From Salinimicrobium xinjiangense DSM 19287 (GTDB taxonomy: Bacteria; Bacteroidota; Bacteroidia; Flavobacteriales; Flavobacteriaceae): a stretch of DNA of 64,000 bases. Below are positions 8,803-16,271 of the stretch, one piece after another. Both the position numbers and the translations under genes were made by a program. The first letter of the stretch is position 1. Each line of letters starts with the position of its first letter. The notes under the pieces are model-generated. The model was not told where the DNA came from, did not search any database, and saw only the letters and a list, made by a program, of their open reading frames with translations. The DNA is taken from the NCBI RefSeq assembly GCF_000423585.1, contig NZ_KE384057.1:56706-120705 (forward strand), written 5' to 3'.

Positions 8803-9147
8803 AAGCAGACCGCCTTATCGCTGCCCCGTCCCGTCCCGAGTTCTCGGGATCGGAATGGGGTGGAGGAAAGTCCGGACACCACAGGGCAGCATAGTGGGTA
8901 ACACCCATCATCCCGAGTACTCGGGATAGGACCAGTGCAACAGAAAGGATGTACAGGTAATGCTGTAGTGAAATCAGGTAAACTCTATGCGGTGCAATGC
9001 CATGTATACCGGCTGTTAAGGATTGCCCGTCCGTTGCCGGAGGGTAGGCAGCTAAAGGCTTTTGGTAACAAAAGTCTCAGATAAATGATAAGGGTTCTAT
9101 GACGGGTTACCGTTGTGGGGAACAGAATCCGGCTTACAGGTCTGCTT
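8803..9147 (+). ncRNA. rnpB: RNase P RNA (class A, Bacteroidota type)
   Basis: Catalytic RNA that removes tRNA 5' leaders. P1 pairs AAGCAGACC (8803-8811) with GGTCTGCTT (9139-9147). The universal core is clear: GAGGAAAGTCCGGAC (P4 5' strand, 8863 on), CACAGGGCAGC, GTGGGTAACACCCA (P8), ACAGAAAGG, GGGTAGGC, AGATAAATGAT and the P4 3' strand ACAGAATCCGGCTTACA. Helices P3 and P9 are both capped by copies of a CCCGAG-CTCGGG palindrome. The 3' P1 strand runs into a T-rich tract that can act as terminator. Its last 14 bp overlap the convergent STAS-like gene. Confidence 0.95.
8910..8927. repeat. 18-bp perfect palindrome in rnpB helix P9
   Basis: ATCCCGAGTACTCGGGAT is a perfect palindrome forming the tip of helix P9. 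A sibling, TCCCGAG-TT-CTCGGGA at 8834-8849, caps helix P3. The same core in two peripheral helices suggests a dispersed palindromic element accepted into the RNA. Confidence 0.75.
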
Positions 9148-9532
9148 TTTTATTTTTTTCTGCAATGATCTCTTCTACCCACTCCAGTGCATTTTCGAGT
9201 TCAAGAAAGATTTCATAAGGTATTTTGCAAAACTTTTTCTCAAAATTAGCCATATTAAGAGAAGATACCTTTTTGCTCACCACTCCAATGCCGGCAAGAT
9301 TTTTTACCTCGTCAAGATTGAGGTATATTGTGGGGTTGACATTGTAGTCATTTACCCGGGAGGAGAGGTAAACAAATGCCTTACTTCCGTAAAAATCACT
9401 GCAAACCTCCACAAGATCGGCCACCTGCTTACCTTCCAGGATTTGACCTTCGCGCGGTCTTGACAAGACATAATTGTGGTGAAATTCCAGAATGGTAAAT
9501 TCCAGTTCAAGGATTTTTAGAGGTAGGGCCAT
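9134..9532 (-). CDS. Conserved STAS/SpoIIAA-like protein of unknown function
   Basis: 132 aa, soluble, no signal peptide. I do not recognise a named family with certainty; the alternating strands and the central motif FVYLSSRVNDYNVNPTIY suggest the SpoIIAA/STAS-like fold seen in many small flavobacterial proteins. It is clearly related to the 133-aa protein at 37769-38170 (shared EG..L, F-Y-S-R-N-Y-VNP, VVS and a C-terminal LE-A-W segment). The stop codon lies inside the 3' strand of RNase P helix P1 on the opposite strand, a 14-bp convergent overlap. Function unknown. Confidence 0.7.
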   Translation of the reverse strand: MALPLKILELEFTILEFHHNYVLSRPREGQILEGKQVADLVEVCSDFYGSKAFVYLSSRVNDYNVNPTIYLNLDEVKNLAGIGVVSKKVSSLNMANFEKKFCKIPYEIFLELENALEWVEEIIAEKNKKADL

Positions 9533-9540
9533 ATACTAAG

Positions 9541-10074
9541 TTACACAAAAAAACTAAAAACGGAATTCCCATACTTTCGGGCTTCAGAAAAATGCTCCAG
9601 GTGAGATAGATCCATTTTTTTGGAATGTTCAATAATCAGGCTGCCTTCTTCCTCCAGTAAATTTCTTGAAAATGTTAATTCTACAATTTTTGAAAGAGCT
9701 TCAGTTTCAAAATTATAAGGAGGGTCGGCAAAAATAATATTTGCTGTTTCTCCCGTCGCCTGTAGAAATTTTGTAGCGTCACTCTTAACTGTACGAATAG
9801 GAAGATCAAGTTCTTCAGAAATCTTATTGATAAACTTCACACATTCAAAATGGGCATCTACTGCTATGATCTCAACTGCTCCCCGTGATGCAAACTCAAA
9901 GGAAATATTTCCGGTACCGCTGAAAAGATCAATTACTTTTAGTGCTGAAAAATGGTATTTGTTATTGAGAATATTGAACAAAGCTTCTTTGGCAAAATCT
10001 GTTGTAGGTCTTACCGGAAGCTTCTTGGGCGCAATGATCTTTTTTCCTTTATGTATTCCCGAGACAATTCTCAT
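9541..10074 (-). CDS. rsmD: 16S rRNA (guanine966-N2)-methyltransferase
   Basis: SAM-dependent methyltransferase of the RsmD family, 177 aa, acting on the 30S subunit at G966 (E. coli numbering). N-terminal MRIVSGIHKGKKI and RPTTDFAKEALFNIL are family hallmarks; the SAM motif VIDLFSGTGNISFEFASRGA and the N-methylase motif DPPYNF are intact. It begins 4 bp inside the end of the upstream DUF3822 gene and forms one transcript with it and the pseudopilin-like gene. Confidence 0.93.
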   Translation of the reverse strand: MRIVSGIHKGKKIIAPKKLPVRPTTDFAKEALFNILNNKYHFSALKVIDLFSGTGNISFEFASRGAVEIIAVDAHFECVKFINKISEELDLPIRTVKSDATKFLQATGETANIIFADPPYNFETEALSKIVELTFSRNLLEEEGSLIIEHSKKMDLSHLEHFSEARKYGNSVFSFFV

Positions 10075-10901
10075 TCAAGTACTTTAAATAATGGATAATG
10101 CATGTACCCTTTCGGCGGCTCTTCTTTTGAGGAGAAAATGTAACCAAAAGCGGTGTCCATGAACTTAATTTCCTTCACGTAATTATAGGCAATATCATAA
10201 TAATCTGAATGCTCTCTTATCCGTCCCAACAGTATAAGTTCGAAACGTGTGGGATCCAGATCCAGCTGTTCGGCAGTAAAAAGAAGATAATATATAAAAT
10301 CCTCCTTCGTAGCACTGTTGAACGAATTAGCCAGGTGTAATTTGCCTTGTTGGTAAACCAGCAGATCGTATCCTCCGGGATAACAATTGACATAAACCCG
10401 GGTTCCTTCTGTCTGATATTTATTCTGGATCTGAAATTCCTTCGCAAGAACGCTTACGCAGTGCCTGTATTCAAATTCCCCATACCTGTCAAAAAAGAAA
10501 TTATTAATGTTCGTATAGGGAATATATACGTTCATCATTTTGGAAACTGAAACTTCATCGTGTGCCACGTAATCTGTTTCGAGGATCTTGGTATTGTATT
10601 TCAGGTACTCTGAAGCATGTTCCTCATTGAAATAAGCTTCCGGAATAAGGCTGTAAAGTTCATTAGAGAAAAGGACAATAACTTCAGGATTTTCCTCTTT
10701 TAAAAACGTTTCCTGTTCATACAATTTCTCGATTTCCCGAAGTACCTGGGAAGGATTGAGTTTTCTGGTGAAAAGAAGATCCCTGAAATACACGATGCGT
10801 CTTTCTTCTTTCGAGAGCGCACAAAAAGAAAGTCCATTCAGGCTCACCTGAATGGACAACTTTAAATTATTTTGATTATCCTCTTTATTCGGCGTTACCA
10901 T
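10071..10901 (-). CDS. DUF3822 family protein
   Basis: 276 aa, Bacteroidota-specific DUF3822 family; function unknown. Internal symmetry typical of actin-like (ASKHA-related) DUF3822 proteins is suggested but not proven. The frame is open to 10952, but the internal ATG at 10901 is preferred: the longer start would overlap the upstream gene by 68 bp, while this ATG overlaps its stop by 17 bp. It is conserved next to rsmD and a small membrane protein, so a role in RNA modification or envelope assembly is only guesswork. Confidence 0.75.
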   Translation of the reverse strand: MVTPNKEDNQNNLKLSIQVSLNGLSFCALSKEERRIVYFRDLLFTRKLNPSQVLREIEKLYEQETFLKEENPEVIVLFSNELYSLIPEAYFNEEHASEYLKYNTKILETDYVAHDEVSVSKMMNVYIPYTNINNFFFDRYGEFEYRHCVSVLAKEFQIQNKYQTEGTRVYVNCYPGGYDLLVYQQGKLHLANSFNSATKEDFIYYLLFTAEQLDLDPTRFELILLGRIREHSDYYDIAYNYVKEIKFMDTAFGYIFSSKEEPPKGYMHYPLFKVLE

Positions 10902-11535
10902 AAATTTTTGGCCAGTTACCGCTGGTGTTAACTTCTTCCATGGATCCGACACTTATATACGGTCCATTCACTGCATCAACAGAGATCACCTGCTTTTCCT
11001 GATTTACAAGATCCGGGTCCTGATCATGAAGAATAACCTCTTTGGCAACCCTTGCTTCAAATACAGGGATCTTAGTACCGCTTTTATCTACAGTTCCGGC
11101 TTTTAATTCAAATTGTCTGTCTACTCCGCGAATTGGAACATTCATCATTGTCTTATAACGATCTGTTCCCTGGAAAAGCGAATCTTTTACAGATTTATAT
11201 CCTAAAGTGTCAATAACAACTATTTCTATTCGGCGGTCAACCCCATAGGTACGACGGTACTCTTCGTCCATTACTGTGGTATCTCTTCTTTGAGTGAGGG
11301 TGAATTGTGCAGTGTCGATAAAGCGAACAAGATTATCCCATTCACCTGCGAACCTTCCGGTTACCTGACGGTGAGCAAGTTCAGCGTCTCTGATATCTTT
11401 AAGGTTTTCGATTACTTTGGCATATCTTGCCTCCTTAACTTCATTAAATTTAATTGGCTGATAGATTGAGTTAAATACCAGATATCCAAGGAAAATGATC
11501 ACTATCCAAAGAACTAGCTGAATGATAAGTTTCAT
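10885..11535 (-). CDS. Membrane-anchored pseudopilin-like protein
   Basis: 216 aa with a single N-terminal membrane helix (about residues 5-23) and then a helix with KVIENLKDIRDAELAHRQ and GRFAGEWDNLVRFIDT, a pattern resembling type II secretion/type IV pilin-like pseudopilins. The rest is a periplasmic or extracellular beta-rich domain. It lacks a recognisable prepilin peptidase cleavage site (no G-F-T-E motif before the helix), so the pilin relation is structural inference. First gene of the operon with DUF3822 and rsmD; the divergent helicase starts about 115 bp away. Confidence 0.6.
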   Translation of the reverse strand: MKLIIQLVLWIVIIFLGYLVFNSIYQPIKFNEVKEARYAKVIENLKDIRDAELAHRQVTGRFAGEWDNLVRFIDTAQFTLTQRRDTTVMDEEYRRTYGVDRRIEIVVIDTLGYKSVKDSLFQGTDRYKTMMNVPIRGVDRQFELKAGTVDKSGTKIPVFEARVAKEVILHDQDPDLVNQEKQVISVDAVNGPYISVGSMEEVNTSGNWPKIYGNAE

Positions 11536-11624
11536 GCGGGTGCAGATTAAGATTTATTTAAGTGTTCCACGCAAATCTACAATTTTTTTTTATTCACAAA
11601 GGATTCTTCCGAAAAAAACCGTGT

Positions 11625-11632
11625 TATCTTTG
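11625..11632 (+). promoter_or_regulatory. -7 promoter box of the RecD-like helicase gene
   Basis: TATCTTTG fits TAnnTTTG and lies 19 bp before the ATG at 11652. It lies inside the N-terminal extension of the longer ORF, which supports the downstream start. Confidence 0.6.
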
Positions 11633-11651
11633 GGCTCAGAGGAAATTGCTT

Positions 11652-13091
11652 ATGGAGAAAATGAACGTTGCCACTTTTTATAACCTGTTACTCAAAGATC
11701 TGAAATTTGAGGCCAAAGTAAAACAGGACATAGCCCTCCAACAATTAGCTTCCTTTGTAGTTGATGAGAAGAAAGATTCCATTTTCCTTTTAAAGGGATT
11801 TGCCGGTACCGGAAAGACTACAATCATTAGTTCCCTGGTAAAAAATTTATGGCAGGTAAAGAAAAGTGGAATTCTGCTGGCTCCTACAGGCCGTGCCGCC
11901 AAAGTTATTGCCAATTATTCCGGTAGGGAAGCCTTTACCATTCACAAAAAGATCTATTTCCCGAAGAAGAAAAGTGGAGCAGGAGTAAGTTTTGTACTGC
12001 AGCCAAACAAACATCGCAACAGCATTTTCATTGTTGATGAAGCATCAATGATCCCTGATGTGAACAATGATGCCAAAATGTTTGAAAATGGTTCTTTGCT
12101 CGATGACCTCATTCAATATATTTATTCGGGACATAACTGCAGGCTCATCCTTATAGGTGATACAGCACAGCTGCCGCCGGTGAAGTTGGATGTGAGCCCC
12201 GCCCTGGAAGAACATAAACTTCAGAACACCTATATGAAGGAGGTAACCCATATAGAACTGGATGAAGTGGTGCGGCAAAGTGAGGAGAGTGATATACTTC
12301 ACAATGCTACTCTAATAAGAGAGGCTTTAAGGGAAGAATTTTATGAGTCCTTTAGTTTTGAGCTGAGTGAAAAAAGAGATGTAATACGGCTGGTAGATGG
12401 GTATGAGATCATGGAAGCCATTGAGGAGTCTTACCGCAACCTGGGTCACGAAGACACCACTATTATTGTTAGATCAAATAAACGGGCCAATCTTTATAAT
12501 CAGCAGATAAGGAACAGGATACTTTTCCAGGAGGAGGAGATCTCGGCAGGGGATTACCTTATGGTAGTGAAGAACAATTACTTCTGGGTGAAGCCAAACA
12601 GTGAAGCAGGCTTTATCGCTAACGGGGACATCATCAAGATCCTGGAGATATTTGCTATTAAGGAGCTTTACGGGTTCAGATTTGCCGAGGTAAAGGCACA
12701 AATGGTGGATTACCCGAACATGCAACCCATTGAAACTGTGGTGCTGCTTGATACACTGGAAAGCAATAATCCTTCCCTTACCTATGAGGAATCTAACCGC
12801 CTGTACCAGGAGGTGATGAAAGATTATGAAGAGGAGCGTTCAAAATACAAAAAATTCATGAAGGTGAAGAACAATAAGTATTTCAACGCCCTGCAGATTA
12901 AATTTTCTTATGCGATGACCTGCCATAAGTCACAGGGAGGGCAATGGAATACCGTGTTTGTAGAGCAGCCATATCTTCCCAATGGAATCGACAGGGATTA
13001 TCTTCGCTGGCTCTATACTGCAGTCACACGGGCACAGGAAAAATTATACCTTATAGGCTTTAAAGATGACTTTTTCGCCCCGGCAGACTAG
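11652..13091 (+). CDS. RecD-like superfamily 1 DNA helicase
   Basis: 479-aa SF1B helicase-like ATPase. Motif [11 protein letters not shown], motif Ia region [11 protein letters not shown], Walker B IVDEASMI, motif [14 protein letters not shown], and C-terminal motifs [17 protein letters not shown] and [15 protein letters not shown]. It is a single-gene RecD/Pif1-type enzyme rather than a RecBCD subunit, as no recB or recC is nearby. The ORF is open from 11562, but the -7 box at 11625-11632 sits within that extension, so ATG 11652 is used. Probable role in DNA repair or recombination. Confidence 0.88.
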   Translation: MEKMNVATFYNLLLKDLKFEAKVKQDIALQQLASFVVDEKKDSIFLLKGFAGTGKTTIISSLVKNLWQVKKSGILLAPTGRAAKVIANYSGREAFTIHKKIYFPKKKSGAGVSFVLQPNKHRNSIFIVDEASMIPDVNNDAKMFENGSLLDDLIQYIYSGHNCRLILIGDTAQLPPVKLDVSPALEEHKLQNTYMKEVTHIELDEVVRQSEESDILHNATLIREALREEFYESFSFELSEKRDVIRLVDGYEIMEAIEESYRNLGHEDTTIIVRSNKRANLYNQQIRNRILFQEEEISAGDYLMVVKNNYFWVKPNSEAGFIANGDIIKILEIFAIKELYGFRFAEVKAQMVDYPNMQPIETVVLLDTLESNNPSLTYEESNRLYQEVMKDYEEERSKYKKFMKVKNNKYFNALQIKFSYAMTCHKSQGGQWNTVFVEQPYLPNGIDRDYLRWLYTAVTRAQEKLYLIGFKDDFFAPAD

Positions 13092-13132
13092 CCAAAAATG
13101 CTATTTTTATAATAAATTTTAAATTTTCAGAT

Positions 13133-13885
13133 TTGGAAAGCAATCCACTAAGAATTATTGCGATGATCCCTGCCCGTTATGCCGCGAGCAGATTTCCGGG
13201 GAAGTTGATGCAGGATCTGCATGGCAAAACCGTCATTTTACGGACCTATGAAGCTGCACAACAAACCGGTCTGTTTCAGGAGGTTTATGTGGTGACCGAT
13301 AGTGAGATCATCTATAATGAAATTTCGGCAAATGGCGGGAAGGCCATCATGAGTGAAAAGAAACATGAGTGCGGGAGTGACCGTATTGCCGAAGCCGTCG
13401 AGCACATGGATGTTGACATTGTAGTAAATGTGCAGGGTGATGAGCCCATGATCGATACGCAAAGTCTGTCGCTGCTTCTGGATGTTTTCCGCGGAAAGGA
13501 TGCAGACAAGATTGACCTTGCCTCTTTAAAGGCACCTCTTAAAGAGAAGAAGGACATTGACAATCCTAATAATGTAAAGGTGATCACCAATAATGAGGAT
13601 TTTGCACTCTATTTTTCACGTTCTCCAATTCCGTATCCGCGGGATGAGCAGACCGGTATAACCTGGTTCAAACATATTGGGATCTATGCTTTTCGCAAGC
13701 AGGCGCTATTGGATTTTTACCGTCTGCCTATGCTGAAGCTGGAAGCTACTGAAAAAATTGAGTGTATAAGATATCTTGAATACGGAAAGAATATTAAAAT
13801 GGTGCAGACAACTGTAAAAGGAGTGGGTATTGATACGCCTGAAGATCTTGAAGAAGCCAGAAAACTCTTATCGAAAGAGCAGTAG
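13133..13885 (+). CDS. kdsB: 3-deoxy-manno-octulosonate cytidylyltransferase
   Basis: Activates KDO with CTP to CMP-KDO for lipid A core assembly; cytosolic. N-terminal [19 protein letters not shown] is the nucleotidyltransferase motif, followed by [16 protein letters not shown] and a C-terminal HIGIYAFRK. 250 aa as expected. Start: TTG at 13133 is chosen because the first ATG (13163) would cut off the first beta strand of the Rossmann-like fold. It is 41 bp after the helicase. The KDO-8-phosphate phosphatase-like gene is about 9 kb away, so the pathway is not clustered. Confidence 0.93.
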   Translation: MESNPLRIIAMIPARYAASRFPGKLMQDLHGKTVILRTYEAAQQTGLFQEVYVVTDSEIIYNEISANGGKAIMSEKKHECGSDRIAEAVEHMDVDIVVNVQGDEPMIDTQSLSLLLDVFRGKDADKIDLASLKAPLKEKKDIDNPNNVKVITNNEDFALYFSRSPIPYPRDEQTGITWFKHIGIYAFRKQALLDFYRLPMLKLEATEKIECIRYLEYGKNIKMVQTTVKGVGIDTPEDLEEARKLLSKEQ

Positions 13886-13936
13886 AAACAGGAAATCACT
13901 CTTTTTTATAAGCTTTTCAGAAAAATCCGGAGCATA

Positions 13937-13956
13937 GGTGTCAAAAATGACATTTT
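13937..13956 (+). terminator. Hairpin with T tract after kdsB
   Basis: GGTGTCAAAAATGACATTTT: stem TGTCA/TGACA with an AAAA loop and a T run, 51 bp after the kdsB stop. It is one of two near-identical hairpins in the window (the other ends at 30651). The stem is short, so it may be a weak terminator or another RNA element. Confidence 0.5.
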
Positions 13957-13996
13957 CTGACTACTTTTTTGCTGAAGACGGATGAGTGAAATTCTA

Positions 13997-14004
13997 TATC
14001 TTTG
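13997..14004 (+). promoter_or_regulatory. -7 promoter box of the DUF2911 gene
   Basis: TATCTTTG, 22 bp upstream of the ATG at 14027. Confidence 0.6.
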
Positions 14005-14026
14005 GTGAAACTAACTATAAACAATC

Positions 14027-14875
14027 ATGAAAAAATTAATTTTATTCCTTTTTGCAGGTGTATTATCAGGCGCTGCGACGGCGCAGATACAGGTGCCACA
14101 GCCCAGTCCTTCAGCAACTATTGAACAACAAGTGGGTCTAACCAACGTAGTCATTAAATATGCCCGTCCCGGTATGAAAGGCAGGGATATTTTTGGGGAC
14201 CTTGTTCCTTACGGAGAAAGATGGCGCACGGGAGCAAATAATAACACTACAATAAGTTTTGACACCAAAGTCAAAATCGACGGACAGGAATTAGCCGAAG
14301 GGACCTATGCAATTTACACGGTGCCTCGGGAAAACGAATGGGATGTGATCTTCTATGAAGACACCAACAACTGGGGACTTCCACAAGAATGGGATAATTC
14401 TAAAGTAGCTTTAACAGCAAAAGCAAAAGTGCAGCAAATGCCTATGCCTATGGAAACTTTTACAATCCTCATTGATGAATTGAAAAATGACTCTGCAGCG
14501 CTGAATTTTATATGGGATGAAACTGTGGCAACCTTGCAGTTCAATGTACCTACAGATGAGCGCGCAATGGCGAGTATTGACAGGGTGATGAAGGGGCCAT
14601 CTCCCAATGATTATTTTGCTGCTGCCACCTATTATCACGATTCCGGAAAAGACTATAAAAAAGCCCTGGAGTGGGTTAATAAGGCTCTGGAAATGCAGGG
14701 GGAAAATGCTCCTTTTTGGATGTTGAGAAAAAAATCTCTTATTCAGGCCGACCTCGGAATGAAAAAGGAGGCTATTGAAACTGCAAGACGTTCTTTAGCT
14801 GCCGCCGAGAAAGCCGGAAACAAGGATTACGTGAAAATGAATCAGGACTCATTAAAAGAATGGGGAGCTAAATAA
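14027..14875 (+). CDS. DUF2911 domain protein with TPR-like C-terminus
   Basis: 282 aa. Signal peptide MKKLILFLFAGVLSGAATAQ with cleavage after AQ, so exported. Residues about 25-185 form the DUF2911 domain (VVIKYARPGMKGRDIFG, PYGERWRTGANNNTTI, GTYAIYTVP), a beta-sandwich family common in Bacteroidota with unknown role. Residues about 200-280 are helical and repeat-like (YYHDSGKDYKKALEWVNKAL and the following helix pair), consistent with two TPR units. Own promoter and a strong terminator make it monocistronic. Confidence 0.85.
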   Translation: MKKLILFLFAGVLSGAATAQIQVPQPSPSATIEQQVGLTNVVIKYARPGMKGRDIFGDLVPYGERWRTGANNNTTISFDTKVKIDGQELAEGTYAIYTVPRENEWDVIFYEDTNNWGLPQEWDNSKVALTAKAKVQQMPMPMETFTILIDELKNDSAALNFIWDETVATLQFNVPTDERAMASIDRVMKGPSPNDYFAAATYYHDSGKDYKKALEWVNKALEMQGENAPFWMLRKKSLIQADLGMKKEAIETARRSLAAAEKAGNKDYVKMNQDSLKEWGAK

Positions 14876-14896
14876 TCTTTATTCACATGACATTAT

Positions 14897-14924
14897 AAAA
14901 GCGGCGATTTTGCCGCTTTTTTTT
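14897..14924 (+). terminator. Rho-independent terminator of the DUF2911 gene
   Basis: Stem AAAAGCGGC/GCCGCTTTT with a 6-nt loop followed by eight T, 21 bp after the stop codon. Confidence 0.85.
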
Positions 14925-15299
14925 GCAGAGAAGATTAGGCTAAAGCCCTTTGTTGCCTGTAAAGTTCAATGCCCTAAGTTTCCTCCGGGGGAGCTGATTG
15001 AAGGAATTTCTAATAATTCTGAACATAGCTAAAGCCAAAATGTTCTTTTTATAAGAAAACAATAATGATTGAAATGACCCCAGCTTCAGCTGGAGAAAAG
15101 TTTGTAGAAAGCTTTTCCTCAGTAAAGCAGACTCTGCCAATAGGAATTATCTCCGGCTAAGCCGATTGCAAAATATTTGCACAGAAATTCTCTAAAGGAT
15201 TTGATTTGCCCAGCTTCAGCTGGAGGGTAATATAAAGGATTTGAAGTAGGGCTTTAGGCCAATTCTGAATCTGGGAAAAATGCTACCGGTCTCTGTCTC
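14925..15299. repeat. Noncoding region with small inverted repeats
   Basis: No gene. Two copies of CCAGCTTCAGCTGG (15080-15093 and 15210-15223), each able to fold as CCAGC-TTCA-GCTGG, lie 130 bp apart in the same orientation. GGCTAAAGCCC (14938-14948) and GGGCTTTAGGCC (15249-15260) are near-inverted copies framing the region. A TCTCCGGCTAAGCCG hairpin lies between. It looks like remnants of a dispersed palindromic (REP/BIME-like) element. A 66-aa ORF across it has no protein-like features. Confidence 0.6.
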
Positions 15300-16271
15300 C
15301 TAATATTCCAGCCCGATCTGTTTCCTGATTTCATCAAGTAAGGAAATAAGCTCCAGACTCTTTTGAAATGTCATAACAGTACTTTCTGTTCTTCCCTGCC
15401 TTATCATTTCCTGAACATGCATGGCTTCATATTCATAACCAAAAGAAGCCACGTCAAAAGATCTGGATTCACTTCCTTCGTCAGTAGACACAGTAATTGT
15501 AGAAGGATTATGCCAACGGGAAGCGATACTAATCGTTGCTTTTTCTAATTCGAAAACAGCAGTAATTGGAGTATTTTTTGTGATACTACTATTTAATTCT
15601 GCTTTTGCCCCATTGGGGTATGAGAAAGTAATGTCACAGTCTTCATCTACTCCTGTTTTACCGAGAACCGCCTTGGCTTCGATAAATTCGGGTAGGCCCA
15701 GACTATGCATGGCAAGAAATACAGGGTAGATGCCAATGTCGAGTAGACTGCCGCCTCCCAGGCTTTTTTTGTACAACCTGCCGTTCTCGTCAAAAGGCGC
15801 ATCAAAACCAAAATCGGCAGTGAGTTTTTTTATTTTTCCGTATCGGCCGGATTCGAGCAGTGTCATTAAATATTTGATGTGAGGCAGAAATGGGGTCCAC
15901 ATAGCCTCCATTAGAAACACCTGCTTTTCTTTGGCTGCAGCAATCATTTCCTCAACCTGGCCCTGGTTTATAGCAAAGGGTTTTTCACATAGAACAGGCT
16001 TTCCGTAGCTAATGCAGAGAAGCGTATGCTCATGATGAAAGACATGAGGCGTTGCTACATAAACGACATCAATTTCTTTATCCTGTAGCATTTCTTCGTA
16101 TGATCCATAGGCGTTGCACACACCCTCATTTTCAGCAAAAGCTGTCGCCCGATCTAAAGATCTGCTGGCAACGGCATAAAGTTCGGCATCTTCAACCTCT
16201 CGAAGACTAGCCGCGAATTTCTTTGCGATCTTTCCCGGCCCAAGGATCGCCCATTTTATTTTCTTATTCAT
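15300..16271 (-). CDS. Gfo/Idh/MocA family NAD(P)-dependent oxidoreductase
   Basis: 323 aa. N-terminal Rossmann fold with KWAILGPGKIAKKFA (a GxGxxA-type motif), central VLCEKPFAINQ containing the family EKP signature, and C-terminal alpha/beta domain with GGGSLLDIGIYP (the DxGxY-type motif). Resembles the trans-1,2-dihydrobenzene-1,2-diol dehydrogenase/glucose-fructose oxidoreductase branch; the real substrate is unknown, likely a sugar or polyol. It overlaps the symporter gene by 8 bp, so both are translated from one message, which suggests the symporter imports its substrate. Confidence 0.88.
   Translation of the reverse strand: MNKKIKWAILGPGKIAKKFAASLREVEDAELYAVASRSLDRATAFAENEGVCNAYGSYEEMLQDKEIDVVYVATPHVFHHEHTLLCISYGKPVLCEKPFAINQGQVEEMIAAAKEKQVFLMEAMWTPFLPHIKYLMTLLESGRYGKIKKLTADFGFDAPFDENGRLYKKSLGGGSLLDIGIYPVFLAMHSLGLPEFIEAKAVLGKTGVDEDCDITFSYPNGAKAELNSSITKNTPITAVFELEKATISIASRWHNPSTITVSTDEGSESRSFDVASFGYEYEAMHVQEMIRQGRTESTVMTFQKSLELISLLDEIRKQIGLEY

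Noticed and set aside
8661-8911. Short ORFs overlapping the start of rnpB
   Set aside because: Explained by the RNase P RNA and its promoter; not coding.
14940-15140. 66-aa ORF in the repeat region
   Set aside because: Follows palindromic repeats rather than codon structure; no promoter and no family resemblance.
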